A DNA stretch of 64,000 bases from Olsenella sp. kh2p3 (GCA_900119625.1 FPKD01000001.1:434001-498000); one strand, 5' to 3'. Counted from the first letter of the stretch, positions 1 to 8,516 are shown. Made by a program: numbers and translations. Notes: a model not told the origin generated them from the sequence alone.

Positions 1-1
1 A

Positions 2-256
2 TCCTCGTGGCCAGACATAGGCGAGCGCGAGCAGGAGCGCAGGGAAGCGGTGCTTAGGGGCATTGTCCAGCGCATTGTTGAGGACGGGCCGCGCCGTGCC
101 ATGGCCTCCCCCGAGCGGGGGCGCCAGTTCATCCCGTTTGCCGCCCTCCGTGGCTACGACGAGATGCTCGAGGAGGTGGAGCTCCGCGCCGCCGGCGCCG
201 GAGGGAGCGCCTCAGCAGCCGCGGCGGAGAGAAACGCGCCTCCGGCGCAGAAATGA
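2..256 (+). CDS. YolD-like protein, 3' end (partial, 5' end outside window)
   Basis: The reading frame is open from the left window edge to a TGA at 254-256, so this is the C-terminal part of a gene that starts upstream. The motif RGRQFIPFAALRGYDEMLEE resembles the core of YolD-type small proteins, which carry a QFxPFAAL(x)GYD signature and often accompany UV-repair polymerase (ImuB/DinP-like) genes. The last 20 or so residues are Ala-rich low complexity and lie inside a segment duplicated at 1039-1218. A GTG at 50 is an alternative start but has no clear ribosome binding site. Function is a family-level guess; the full gene cannot be judged from this window. Confidence 0.5.
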   Translation, partial: SSWPDIGEREQERREAVLRGIVQRIVEDGPRRAMASPERGRQFIPFAALRGYDEMLEEVELRAAGAGGSASAAAAERNAPPAQK

Positions 257-339
257 CGCCCGAAGGCCCATCTCGTACGGAATTGCGTCGGCAGCCCACG
301 CTCCGGCGCCATTTTCTCGCCGAAGGGTGAGTTTCCGCA
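65..339. repeat. Duplicated segment, copy A
   Basis: This stretch covers the 3' end of the YolD-like gene and about 80 bases after its stop. It recurs as a shortened copy at 1039-1218. Between about 226 and 339 the two copies match almost base for base, for example GAGAGAAACGCGCCTCCGG and CACGCTCCGGCGCCATTTT. The copies flank the toxin-antitoxin-like pair as direct repeats. Confidence 0.75.
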
Positions 340-383
340 GAAAGCGCAAGGAAGAAAAGGCCTCCGGGAGAGGCGCTGGATCA

Positions 384-668
384 TTAGCCAGCATCTAGCA
401 GCTTGTCGGCAAGGGCTGCACGAGCATACGCGCTCGTGCTCATTCCGGCGCTTTTGGCTTTCTGTTCCACGGCACGCTTCATTCCTATGGGAACCTTGAC
501 CGAAATGGTGGCAGTCCCCTCGGTCGAAAGTGGCGGCCGCCCGTGCACGACGGCACCCGCGCTGTGCTCCCCCTCGGGAAACTCACCACGCTCGTAGGAA
601 GAGCACCACCGATCGATCATTTCCTCGGTGATCTCCTGCCCGTTTGCCGCAATCCACTTCCTACTCAT
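384..668 (-). CDS. Ribbon-helix-helix antitoxin-like protein
   Basis: A 94-residue protein whose C-terminal half (about residues 50-92: ATISVKVPIGMKRAVEQKA, then SAYARAALADKLL) reads as a ribbon-helix-helix DNA-binding fold: a beta strand followed by two helices. The N-terminal half (WIAANGQEITEEMIDRWCSSY) is the acidic, helical part seen in actinobacterial antitoxins, where such a segment contacts the toxin. Its ATG overlaps the stop codon of the upstream gene by four bases (ATGA), giving a translationally coupled pair with toxin first and antitoxin second. By analogy with known type II systems it would neutralise the partner and repress the shared promoter; this is inferred. Confidence 0.65.
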   Translation of the reverse strand: MSRKWIAANGQEITEEMIDRWCSSYERGEFPEGEHSAGAVVHGRPPLSTEGTATISVKVPIGMKRAVEQKAKSAGMSTSAYARAALADKLLDAG

Positions 669-931
669 CGCAACCTCCTTTCAACCGTTTCAATCTCTTT
701 TGCAAACTTCTTTTGCACTGGAGTGTTGGCATGTATCACGAGCCAGCCAGAAACAGTCTCAACCGCAACTAGCTCAACGTCTCTGCCGTCAGGCAACCAG
801 CCAACCATGAGCCATCTTGGGGGCTCCTCGGGACTCTCACGCATGATGCACTTTGTCACCGAGCCCCATGCCTCGATGACCTCTTCGCGGTTCAAGTGCT
901 TCAGGGCATTCGGATGAATCTCGGGCAGCAT
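665..931 (-). CDS. Putative type II toxin partner
   Basis: An 88-residue protein. The start at 931 is chosen because GAAAGG lies eight bases upstream of the ATG; a longer frame reaches 1015 without such support. The sequence (HPNALKHLNREEVIEAW, PPRWLMVGWLPDGRDVELVAV, GWLVIHANTPVQKKF) alternates strands and helices like small BrnT/RelE-like toxins, and I recall actinobacterial proteins with the same HPxALKH...GWxxxHAxTPxxKKF pattern beside RHH antitoxins. No catalytic residue can be assigned with confidence. The pair is bracketed by a duplicated segment, which suggests acquisition or local rearrangement. Confidence 0.55.
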   Translation of the reverse strand: MLPEIHPNALKHLNREEVIEAWGSVTKCIMRESPEEPPRWLMVGWLPDGRDVELVAVETVSGWLVIHANTPVQKKFAKEIETVERRLR

Positions 932-1038
932 GGGGCACCTTTCGTCATACCGATAGTGTATCCAATTAGAGTTACAGAAATTGCCTCTCAGCCCGTGGTA
1001 CCAAAGACTCAACACCGCTACCTCAACACCGCCAATGG

Positions 1039-1218
1039 GTCCAGCGCGTTATTGAGGCCGGACCGCGCCGCCGACGCCGGAGGGGGCATCTCAGCACAGC
1101 CACAGAGAGAAACGCGCCTCCGGGGCAGAAATGACGCCGAAAGGCCCATCTCGTACGTGATCCCGTCGGTAACCCACGCTCCGGCGCCATTTTTCTCGCC
1201 CGAAGGCGGGTTTTCGCA
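1039..1218. pseudogene. Decayed duplicate of the YolD-like 3' end, copy B
   Basis: This matches copy A (65-339) but lacks about 95 bases. The missing part lies between two CCGCGCCG octamers in copy A (89-96 and 184-191), only one of which remains here, so deletion by slippage between short direct repeats is likely. No start codon or intact gene is visible. The rest of the region up to galE (1219-1343) holds a possible TATACT -10 box at 1282-1287 and otherwise nothing I recognise. Confidence 0.65.
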
Positions 1219-1343
1219 CCTCCGGCCGCATCGCCAGCGGAGGCGCCCACCAACCCCAACGCAGCGTACACATCGGCAACGTATACTGTCTTCTTGGCTT
1301 ATTCGCCGCGAGGTACCTTGTCACAAGACCCGAAAGGAAACCC

Positions 1344-2399
1344 ATGAGCGAAGCAAAAGACCCAAAGAACACCTGCGTGCTCGTCACCGGCGGCGCCGGC
1401 TTCATTGGCAGCCACACGGTGGTGGAGCTCCTTCAGGACGGCTACAAGGTAGTCATTGTCGACGACCTCTCCAACGCGTCGGAGAAGGTCATCGGTCGCA
1501 TCAAGACCATCGTGGGCGACGCCGCTGCCGCCAACCTCACCTTCTACCGCGCCGACGTCAACGACCGCGAGGCCATGAACGCCGTCTTTGACGAGAACCA
1601 CATCGACCGCGTGATCCACTTCGCCGGCTTCAAGGCGGTGGGCGAGTCCGTGAGCAAGCCCATCGAGTACTACACCAACAACCTGGGCAACACCCTCACG
1701 CTCGTGGACGTGATGCGCAACCACGGCTGCAAGGACATCATCTTCTCCAGCTCTGCCACGGTCTACGGCGACCCGGACAAACTCCCCCTCACCGAGGAGA
1801 GCCCCAAGAAGCCCGCGACCAACCCATACGGCTGGACCAAGTGGATGATCGAGCAAATCCTGACCGACCTCCACACCGCAGACCCAGAGTGGAACGTCGT
1901 GCTTCTCCGCTACTTCAACCCCATCGGCGCGCACCCATCGGGACTCATGGGCGAGGACCCCAAGGGCATTCCCAACAACCTCCTGCCCTACGTCGCGCAG
2001 GTTGCCATCGGCAAGCGCGAGTGCGTGCACGTCTTTGGCGATGACTACAACACCCCAGACGGCACCGGCGTCCGCGACTACATCCACGTCTGCGACCTTG
2101 CCACCGGCCATGCCGCGGCTCTCAACTGGATGAACGGCCGCACCGGAGTGGAGATCTTCAACCTCGGCACCGGCAAGGGCACCTCGGTCCTCGAGATCAT
2201 CAAGGCCTTCTCGCGCGCCTGCGGCAAGGACCTCCCCTACCAGATCGACCCGCGCCGTCCCGGCGACGTCGACGCCAACTACGCCGACTGCTCCAAGGCC
2301 AAGCGCGAGATGGGCTGGGAGGCCAAGTACACGATCGACGACATGTGCCGCGACTCCTGGAACTGGCAGTGCAAGAACCCCAACGGCTACGAGGGCTAG
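1344..2399 (+). CDS. galE: UDP-glucose 4-epimerase
   Basis: Interconverts UDP-glucose and UDP-galactose with bound NAD+, the last step of the Leloir pathway and a supplier of UDP-galactose for surface glycans. The 351-residue length is usual. Seen in the sequence are the Rossmann motif TGGAGFIGSH near residue 14, the SSSATVYG segment carrying the active-site Ser/Thr, and the YGWTK motif with the catalytic Tyr and Lys. The later HVCDLATGHAAAL and GTGKGTSVLEII segments are typical of bacterial GalE. GAAAGGAAACCC precedes the ATG. The downstream polyprenyl synthase begins two bases after the stop, so the two are probably cotranscribed. Downstream glycosyltransferase genes could use its product. 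Confidence 0.95.
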   Translation: MSEAKDPKNTCVLVTGGAGFIGSHTVVELLQDGYKVVIVDDLSNASEKVIGRIKTIVGDAAAANLTFYRADVNDREAMNAVFDENHIDRVIHFAGFKAVGESVSKPIEYYTNNLGNTLTLVDVMRNHGCKDIIFSSSATVYGDPDKLPLTEESPKKPATNPYGWTKWMIEQILTDLHTADPEWNVVLLRYFNPIGAHPSGLMGEDPKGIPNNLLPYVAQVAIGKRECVHVFGDDYNTPDGTGVRDYIHVCDLATGHAAALNWMNGRTGVEIFNLGTGKGTSVLEIIKAFSRACGKDLPYQIDPRRPGDVDANYADCSKAKREMGWEAKYTIDDMCRDSWNWQCKNPNGYEG

Positions 2400-2401
2400 C
2401 C

Positions 2402-3469
2402 ATGGCAGCAGGCAGTGCCACAGACACGGGCAACGGGGGCAGGCTCTTCGCGGAATACCTCGCCGAGAAGCGCCCCGCCATCGAGGCGTACCTCGTCGGA
2501 CACGCGCCCGCACCCCTGTCCGACGAGACGCACGCGGGCGATGACCTTTCGCGTTACCTTTACGACCCATTTGCGCGCTTCACGCGCTCGGGCGGCAAGC
2601 GCACGCGTCCCGCGCTGGTGCTGCTTGGCTGCGAGGCCGTTGGCGGAGACGCCTCGTGCGCCCTCTCGGCCGCGGCCGCAATAGAGGACTTCCAGTCCGC
2701 AGCCCTCATCCACGACGACATCGCCGACGAGGGCGAGATGCGCCGTGGGCAGCCCTGCGTGCACCGCACCGAAGGCGTTGGCGTGGCCATCAACGTTGGT
2801 GACCTCGGCATCGTTCGCACCTTCGGGGGCGTGCTCGAGGACGAATCGCTCGACGGCACAACCAAGCTGCGCGTGCTCGAGGAGATTGCGCAGATGGAGC
2901 AGCGCACCGTCGAGGGTCAGGCGCTCGACCTCGGCTGGGCGCGCGACGAGCGTTGGGACGTCACCACGGGTGACTACCTCACGATGGCCACGCACAAGAC
3001 CGCGTTCTACTCCGCCGCCTCGCCGCTCTCCATTGGCGCCATCTGCGGTGGCGGAACGGACGCACAGGTGGAGGCGCTTGGCTCCTTTGGCATAGACGCA
3101 GGTCTCGCCTTCCAGCTGCAGGACGACCTCCTCAACCTCGTTGGCGACGCCGAGGCCCAGGGCAAGGACTTCCGGAGCGACATCACCGAGGGCAAGCGCA
3201 CCATGATCGTGTGCTGGGCGCTCGAGCATCTTACAGGCGCCAAGAGGGACGAGCTTCTCGGCATCCTCTCGTCGCACGCAACGGACACGTTGGCGCTAGC
3301 CCGCGCGGTAGAGCTCATGGAGGGCGCGGGGGCCATCGACGCAGTGCGCAGCTACGCCCATGGGCTCGCGCGCAGCGCAAAGGCCAGCCTCAAGGGCGTC
3401 GAGCTCGCAGGAGACGCACACGCTGTTCTCGAATCTATGGCAGACTTCTTTGTGGAACGCAGGGGCTAG
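2402..3469 (+). CDS. Polyprenyl synthetase (trans-isoprenyl diphosphate synthase)
   Basis: Condenses isopentenyl diphosphate onto allylic diphosphates to make farnesyl- or longer prenyl diphosphates for undecaprenol or quinones. The 355-residue protein has SGGKRTRP near the N-terminus and the first Asp-rich motif IHDDIAD. The second is LQDDLLN, where the usual last Asp of DDxxD is Asn, and it is followed by GKDFRSDITEGKRT. The start at 2402 follows galE by two bases; no strong Shine-Dalgarno is seen, which suggests coupling to galE translation. Chain length cannot be read from sequence with confidence. The protein is longer than the usual 300 residues because of an N-terminal extension of about 50 residues. 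Confidence 0.88.
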   Translation: MAAGSATDTGNGGRLFAEYLAEKRPAIEAYLVGHAPAPLSDETHAGDDLSRYLYDPFARFTRSGGKRTRPALVLLGCEAVGGDASCALSAAAAIEDFQSAALIHDDIADEGEMRRGQPCVHRTEGVGVAINVGDLGIVRTFGGVLEDESLDGTTKLRVLEEIAQMEQRTVEGQALDLGWARDERWDVTTGDYLTMATHKTAFYSAASPLSIGAICGGGTDAQVEALGSFGIDAGLAFQLQDDLLNLVGDAEAQGKDFRSDITEGKRTMIVCWALEHLTGAKRDELLGILSSHATDTLALARAVELMEGAGAIDAVRSYAHGLARSAKASLKGVELAGDAHAVLESMADFFVERRG

Positions 3470-3513
3470 TCCGGATGCTGCCTCACGCCCACGATATCGA
3501 GGGGAACTAGGGT

Positions 3514-4431
3514 ATGGAACCAATTCGCGAAGGCGCGTCGGGCGCCGCCGTGGAGGACATCCAGGAGCGCCTGGGCTCGCTGGGATACAAGATCGACGAG
3601 AAGGAAACTGCCGAGAAGACCTTTGGCCATTCGACAGCCACCGCCGTCGCGCGCTTTAGACTCGACCACGGTCTGTCGCTGGGCGACGTCATTGATACTG
3701 CTACCTGGGCCGCATTGGTGGACGAGTGCTACCAGCTTGGTGACCGCACGCTCTACCTGCGCCTCCCAAACTTCCATGGCAACGACGTGCGCCAGCTTCA
3801 GGAGCGCCTCAACGTCCTGGGCTTCTCCTGCGGCGCGGTCGATGGCCAGTACGGCGCCCACACCGAGGCCGCGGTCAAGCAGTTTCAGGAGAGCGTTGGC
3901 CTTTTGGCAGACGGCATGGCCTTCCCCGACACCTTTGATGCCATCGACCGCCTGAAGCACGTGTGGGGCGGCAACCCCGCTGCTGGCCCACACCCGCAGG
4001 GCGGCATGGGCTTTGCCCGCGCCGCAGGCGTGCTCGAGGTCGTGAAGCTCTGCATCACCGGCGACGACCCCATCTCGAGAAACGTAGCGGGCCGCATCTG
4101 GAACCTGGCAAGCGCCACGACAAACGCCTCGGGCCTCGAGCTTGTGGACTCCGCGGAGTCCGACGCCTGCAAGGGCGCGCAGGCCGTGCTCGTGCTCTCG
4201 GCCGCTCCGCTGCCGGAAGGCAACAACACCTCTAACGTGGTGATGGATGACGTCGACACGCTGCCGCTGCGCCTGCGCACAGCCGTCGAGAGCTCGCGCG
4301 AGACCGTGCCCGTGGTGCGCATCGAGCTGCCCGTCGGCCCCAACTTCGAGGGCACCTTCACCATCAGCGACGCACAGACCTACGCCGTGCTGCTGCTCGA
4401 CGCCATCTGCGCCGCGTTCGAGGGAATGTGA
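3514..4431 (+). CDS. Tandem peptidoglycan-binding protein with unassigned C-terminal domain
   Basis: A 305-residue protein with two PG_binding_1 repeats: residues 3-65 (REGASGAAVEDIQERLGSLGY to AVARFRLDHGL) and about 82-142 (DVRQLQERLNVLGF to AAVKQFQESVGL). The rest (about 150-305) has no zinc ligands of an amidase or endopeptidase that I can find, although the layout of two binding repeats followed by an alpha/beta domain resembles CwlM-type amidases. No signal peptide or membrane helix is visible, so it may be cytoplasmic and regulatory, as CwlM of mycobacteria is. AGGGT lies before the ATG. The TGA stop falls inside a perfect palindrome. Confidence 0.75.
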   Translation: MEPIREGASGAAVEDIQERLGSLGYKIDEKETAEKTFGHSTATAVARFRLDHGLSLGDVIDTATWAALVDECYQLGDRTLYLRLPNFHGNDVRQLQERLNVLGFSCGAVDGQYGAHTEAAVKQFQESVGLLADGMAFPDTFDAIDRLKHVWGGNPAAGPHPQGGMGFARAAGVLEVVKLCITGDDPISRNVAGRIWNLASATTNASGLELVDSAESDACKGAQAVLVLSAAPLPEGNNTSNVVMDDVDTLPLRLRTAVESSRETVPVVRIELPVGPNFEGTFTISDAQTYAVLLLDAICAAFEGM

Positions 4432-4457
4432 GACAAAGGGAGTTTCCCTTTGTCTCA
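4429..4457. repeat. 29-bp palindrome, left copy
   Basis: A hairpin with 13-base arms (TGAGACAAAGGGA and its complement) and a three-base loop. It contains the stop codon of the peptidoglycan-binding gene. It is the exact reverse complement of the element at 4514-4542. Confidence 0.9.
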
Positions 4458-4478
4458 TGGCACAGCCCAAATAACGAC

Positions 4479-4512
4479 GGCCCCGAAGCAACTTCGCTTC
4501 GGGGCCGCTTTT
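4479..4512. terminator. Bidirectional intrinsic terminator
   Basis: A GC-rich hairpin with arms GGCCCCGAAG and CTTCGGGGCC at 4479-4506, followed on the plus strand by CTTTTA. It sits between two convergent genes and between two inverted 29-bp palindromes, so it probably stops the galE-side transcript and, read the other way, glgP. Confidence 0.75.
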
Positions 4513-4513
4513 A

Positions 4514-4542
4514 TGAGACAAAGGGAAACTCCCTTTGTCTCA
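4514..4542. repeat. 29-bp palindrome, right copy
   Basis: Exact reverse complement of 4429-4457 and directly abutting the TAA stop of glgP. Together with the central terminator the two copies make a 114-bp nested palindrome at a convergent junction. Confidence 0.9.
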
Positions 4543-6804
4543 TTACAGGTGCCAGATGTCCTCGTTGTACTGGCGGATGGTGCGGTCGGACGAGAAGGCA
4601 CCCGCCTTCGCAATGTTCACCAGCGACTTCTTGCGCCAGGCATCGCGGTTCTCGTAGTCGGCAAGCACCTGCTCCTTCTTCTGGATGTACTCCTCGATGT
4701 CGAGAAGCGCCATGAACCAGTCCTTCCAGGCCATGTCGTCGTGCAGGCGATGCAGGCGCTCTGCGTTGCCAAGCGCGAGGAAGGCAGGGTTGGTGATGAA
4801 GTCCACCAGAAGCTTCACGCCGGGGCGCAGGTAGTGCGCGTGCGCGTCGTAGGCGTGTTCGGCGTACAGGCGCTCGACCTCCTTGGAGGAGGCGCCAAAG
4901 GTGTAGATGTTCTCGTTGCCCACAAGGTCGGCGATCTCGACGTTGGCGCCATCAAGCGTGCAGAGGGTCACGGCACCGTTGAGCATGAACTTCATGTTTG
5001 AGGTACCCGATGCCTCCTTGGAGGCAAGCGAAATCTGCTCGGAGATGTCGGCGGCGGGAATCACGCGCTCGGCAGCGCTCACGTTGTAGTTCTCGATCAT
5101 GACCACCTGCAGGTGGGGCGAGACAACCGGATCTGCCGCAATCCAGCGGGAAAGTAGCAGGATGAGGTGGATGATGTCCTGCGCGATGGTGTAGGCAGGC
5201 GCCGCCTTGCCGCCAAAGATGATGGTGAGCGGACGCGCGGGAATGTTGCCGTTCTTGATGTCGAGGTACTTCCAGATGATATAGAGCGCAAGCATCTGCT
5301 GGCGCTTGTACTCATGGATGCGCTTCACCTGCACGTCGATAATGGCGTCCTCGGGAATACGCACGCTCTGCGTCTCCCACAGAAACTCGCGCATGCCGGC
5401 CTTGGCCTCAGACTTTGCGTCATCCAGGCGGGCAAGGACCTTCTCGTCGTCCTTGAAGGCGAGAAGCCCGGAGAGGTCGCAGGAGGTGCGCCAGTCGGTG
5501 CCCAGGACGTCGTCGAGCACTCCCGAGAGCGCCGGGTTGGCGTCCATGATCCAGCGGCGGAAGGTGATGCCGTTGGTCTTGTTGGAGAACTTCTCGGGAT
5601 AGAGCTCATAGAACGGGTGAAGCTCGGTCTCCTCGAGGATCTTGGTGTGCAGCGTGGCCACGCCGTTGATCGAGAAGCCGTAGTGGATGGCCATGTGTGC
5701 CATGTGCACCACGCCGTCGCGCACGATGGCCACGGCGTCGTTGCTGCCATTCTCGGCACGCTCGAGCTCATCCAGCTTGACCACGATCTCCGCGATGCGC
5801 GGGGCAACGGTCTTCAAGCTCTCAAGCGGCCACTTCTCGAGCGCCTCGGCAAGGATCGTGTGGTTGGTGTAGGCCACCATGCGGCGCACCACCGAGACGG
5901 CCTCGTCGAACTCGAAGCCGTGAACGTCCACGAGCAGGCGCACAAGCTCGGGGATGACCATTGAGGGGTGCGTGTCGTTGATCTGCACCACGGCGTAGTC
6001 GGGCAGGTCGTGCAGGTTGGAGCCGCGCTCGACGGCCTCGTCGAGGATGAGCTGGGCCGCATTGGAGACCATGAAGTACTCCTGGTACACGCGGAGCAGG
6101 CGGCCGGCGTCATCGGAGTCGTCAGGGTAGAGGAAGAGCGTGAGGTTCTTGGCGAGCTCGCCCTTGTCGAAGTCGATGGAGTTGACCGGCACCAGCGAGT
6201 CGTCGACGCTCTCGAGGTCAAAGAGGCGCAGGCGGTTCTTGGTGGTGCGGCCATAGCCCAAGACGTCAATGTCGTACAGGCGCGACTTCACCGTAAAGCC
6301 GCCGAACTCGACGGTGTAGGCCTTCTCGTCCCTCACGAGCCAGTCCTGGCGGTCCAGCCAGCCATCGGGCTCCGCAGCCTGCTGCAGGTCAACAAAGCGC
6401 TGGTGGAAGAGGCCGTAGTGGTAGTTCAGGCCCACGCCGTCGCCGGGAAGCCCAAGCGTTGCGATGGAGTCCAGGAAGCACGCGGCAAGGCGGCCCAGGC
6501 CACCGTTGCCCAGGGACGGCTCGACCTCGCGCTCCTCGACGACACCCAGGTCGTGGCCGGCGGCAGCGAGCTGCGCCTTAACGTCGTCGTACACGCCGAG
6601 CTCGATGAGGTTGTTGGTGAGCAGACGGCCAATGAGGAACTCGGCCGAGAGGTAGTACAGGCGGCGCTTGCCCTCGTTGAGGGGCATGGCCGCCGCATGC
6701 TCGCGGACGATGTCCTCGAGCATGGTGCAGATAGTGGTGTCGTCGAGCTCGGCAAGCGGACGGCCAAACTTCTCCTGGGAACGTGCCTCAAGTTCGATCT
6801 TCAT
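4543..6804 (-). CDS. glgP: Glycogen/maltodextrin phosphorylase
   Basis: Phosphorolyses alpha-1,4-glucans to glucose 1-phosphate using pyridoxal phosphate, in the cytoplasm. The 753-residue protein shows SLGNGGLGRLAACFLDS in the N-terminal domain and EASGTSNMKFMLNGA near the C-terminus, whose Lys binds PLP; NGTLDGANVEI-like sequence follows. The start at 6804 is preferred over 6858 because GGAGGT lies ten bases upstream. The N-terminal regulatory helix of animal enzymes is absent, as is usual in bacteria. malQ lies 72 bases upstream on the same strand, so the two act together: MalQ rearranges short maltodextrins and GlgP shortens the longer ones. A bidirectional terminator follows. Confidence 0.94.
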   Translation of the reverse strand: MKIELEARSQEKFGRPLAELDDTTICTMLEDIVREHAAAMPLNEGKRRLYYLSAEFLIGRLLTNNLIELGVYDDVKAQLAAAGHDLGVVEEREVEPSLGNGGLGRLAACFLDSIATLGLPGDGVGLNYHYGLFHQRFVDLQQAAEPDGWLDRQDWLVRDEKAYTVEFGGFTVKSRLYDIDVLGYGRTTKNRLRLFDLESVDDSLVPVNSIDFDKGELAKNLTLFLYPDDSDDAGRLLRVYQEYFMVSNAAQLILDEAVERGSNLHDLPDYAVVQINDTHPSMVIPELVRLLVDVHGFEFDEAVSVVRRMVAYTNHTILAEALEKWPLESLKTVAPRIAEIVVKLDELERAENGSNDAVAIVRDGVVHMAHMAIHYGFSINGVATLHTKILEETELHPFYELYPEKFSNKTNGITFRRWIMDANPALSGVLDDVLGTDWRTSCDLSGLLAFKDDEKVLARLDDAKSEAKAGMREFLWETQSVRIPEDAIIDVQVKRIHEYKRQQMLALYIIWKYLDIKNGNIPARPLTIIFGGKAAPAYTIAQDIIHLILLLSRWIAADPVVSPHLQVVMIENYNVSAAERVIPAADISEQISLASKEASGTSNMKFMLNGAVTLCTLDGANVEIADLVGNENIYTFGASSKEVERLYAEHAYDAHAHYLRPGVKLLVDFITNPAFLALGNAERLHRLHDDMAWKDWFMALLDIEEYIQKKEQVLADYENRDAWRKKSLVNIAKAGAFSSDRTIRQYNEDIWHL

Positions 6805-6876
6805 GCGTTGCGATACCTCCAAGTGTCGCGGTGACATGGCAGAGCGGGCGGTGGCCATGCGGCATCCCGCACTCCC

Positions 6877-8385
6877 CTATTCGGGAAGCTCGGGTTCCTT
6901 CGTGCCGGGGACCCGGTAGTAGGTGGTGGTCAGGTCAGAGAGCTCTGCCTCGACCTCGGGCGTCACAGCGTCGGGCAGCATGCGCCAGCGCCAGTTCTTC
7001 CCCACGGTCGAGGGGGTGTTGGTACGAGCGGAGTTATCCAGCCCGAGAAGATCCTGCATGCGGAAGATGCAGGTGTCGCTCACCGAGGCGGCAATGGCGC
7101 GGTTGCAGCCCTGCGCCACGGTCTCACCGGGCCCAAGGGCCAGGTAGCGCATGGTCTTCTCGCGCACGTCGGGCGTGGCGGTGTCCTTGAACCAGCCCAT
7201 GGCAGTCTCGTTGTCGTGTGTGCCCACGTAGGCCACGGTGTTGGCAACGTAGTGGTGCGGAAGGTCGAGGGAATCGCCCTCGGAGTCAAAGCCAAACTGC
7301 AGGATCTTCATGCCGGGGAAGCCCGTGTGCTCGCGCATGGCTATGACCTCTGGCGTCATGAAGCCCAGGTCCTCAGCAATGATGGGCAGCTCGCCCAGAT
7401 GCTCGGCGACGGCATCAAAGACGTCGCTGCCGGGACCCTTGGCCCAGCGCCCAAAGCTCGAGTCAGGCGCGCCAAAGGGCACGGACCAGTAGGACTCGAA
7501 GCCGCGGAAGTGGTCGATGCGCAGGATGTCGTAGAGCTCGAGGCTAGCGCGCAGGCGCTCGACCCACCAGGCAAAGCCGTTCTCGGCCATGCCCGCCCAG
7601 TCGTAGATGGGGTTGCCCCAGTACTGACCGGTCGAGGAGAACTGGTCGGGCGGGGTACCGGCCACGCACGTGGGGTTGCCCGTGGCGTCCACGCGGAAGA
7701 GCTCCGGAGTGGCCCACATCTCCACGGAGTCGCGCGAGACGTAGATGGGGATGTCTCCAATGATAAGGACGCCGCGCTCGTTGGCGTAGTCCTTCAGGCT
7801 CTTCCAGTGACGATAGAAGAAGTACTGCGTCATCTGGTGGTAGCGCATGCGCTCGGGGTGCTTGGCGCAGAGCGCTGCGCTCGCCTTGCCGCGGCTGCGG
7901 TACTGCTGCGGCCACTCGTAGTACGCCTTGAGGCCAAACTCCTCCTTGACGGTCATGAACTCGCAGTAAGGCTCGAGCCAGGAGCCGTTCGCCTCGCAGA
8001 ACTCCTCGAAGTCCTCGGGCGGCGCCGCCGAGAAGCTCGGGAGCGCACGCTCGAGCAGCGCCCTGTGACCGCGGAAGAGCGTGCCGTAGTCGACGTTCTC
8101 TGGGTCGTCTCCAAAGGGCAAGACAACGAGGTCCTGCTCGGTGAGGTAGCCAAGGCGAACGAGATCCTGGATGTCTATGAAGTACGGATTCCCCGCAAAG
8201 GCGGAGAAGGACTGGTAGGGCGAGTCGCCAAAGCTCGTGGTGGTGAGGGGTAGCACCTGCCAGTAGCGCTGGTGGGTGCGAGCAAGGAAGTCCACGAAGT
8301 CATACGCCTCGCGACCAAAGGTGCCAATGCCCACAATACCCGGAAGCGACGAGACGGGCATGAGAACGCCGCTTGCTCTCTCCAT
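6877..8385 (-). CDS. malQ: 4-alpha-glucanotransferase (amylomaltase)
   Basis: Transfers alpha-1,4-glucan segments between maltodextrins, releasing glucose, in the cytoplasm. The 502-residue GH77 protein begins MERASGVLMPVSSLP, the classic amylomaltase N-terminus. It contains IGDIPIYVSRDSVEMWA, LRIDHFRGFESYW with the nucleophile Asp, IIAEDLGFMTPEV with the acid/base Glu, and GTHDNETAMGW with the transition-state Asp. The start at 8385 follows AAGGAGAAAC; a longer frame to 8490 has no such support. It lies between the ABC transporter ATPase gene and glgP on one strand, fitting maltodextrin use. A terminator separates it from the ATPase gene, so it may also have its own promoter in 8386-8444. 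Confidence 0.95.
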   Translation of the reverse strand: MERASGVLMPVSSLPGIVGIGTFGREAYDFVDFLARTHQRYWQVLPLTTTSFGDSPYQSFSAFAGNPYFIDIQDLVRLGYLTEQDLVVLPFGDDPENVDYGTLFRGHRALLERALPSFSAAPPEDFEEFCEANGSWLEPYCEFMTVKEEFGLKAYYEWPQQYRSRGKASAALCAKHPERMRYHQMTQYFFYRHWKSLKDYANERGVLIIGDIPIYVSRDSVEMWATPELFRVDATGNPTCVAGTPPDQFSSTGQYWGNPIYDWAGMAENGFAWWVERLRASLELYDILRIDHFRGFESYWSVPFGAPDSSFGRWAKGPGSDVFDAVAEHLGELPIIAEDLGFMTPEVIAMREHTGFPGMKILQFGFDSEGDSLDLPHHYVANTVAYVGTHDNETAMGWFKDTATPDVREKTMRYLALGPGETVAQGCNRAIAASVSDTCIFRMQDLLGLDNSARTNTPSTVGKNWRWRMLPDAVTPEVEAELSDLTTTYYRVPGTKEPELPE

Positions 8386-8444
8386 GTTTCTCTCCTTCTC
8401 TCGTTCTGCGCTCACGCGCAGGCCGTCATCGATATCGCTCCCGC

Positions 8445-8483
8445 AAAAGGGCCCCGACCCGTCCGAGAAAGCGGGCCGGGGCC
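8445..8483 (-). terminator. Intrinsic terminator after the ABC ATPase gene
   Basis: On the minus strand the arms GGCCCCGGCCCG and CGGGTCGGGGCC (one G-U pair) enclose a ten-base loop and are followed by CTTTTGC. It lies about 35 bases past the ATPase stop and before malQ. Confidence 0.75.
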
Positions 8484-8516
8484 GCACCAAGCCGATGTCG
8501 CGGGAGGGAGGGAAGG

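Noticed and set aside
1299..2570. Long open frame (423 codons) antisense to galE
   Set aside because: Val/Ala/Gly-rich shadow of a clear gene on the other strand; typical of high-GC codon bias.
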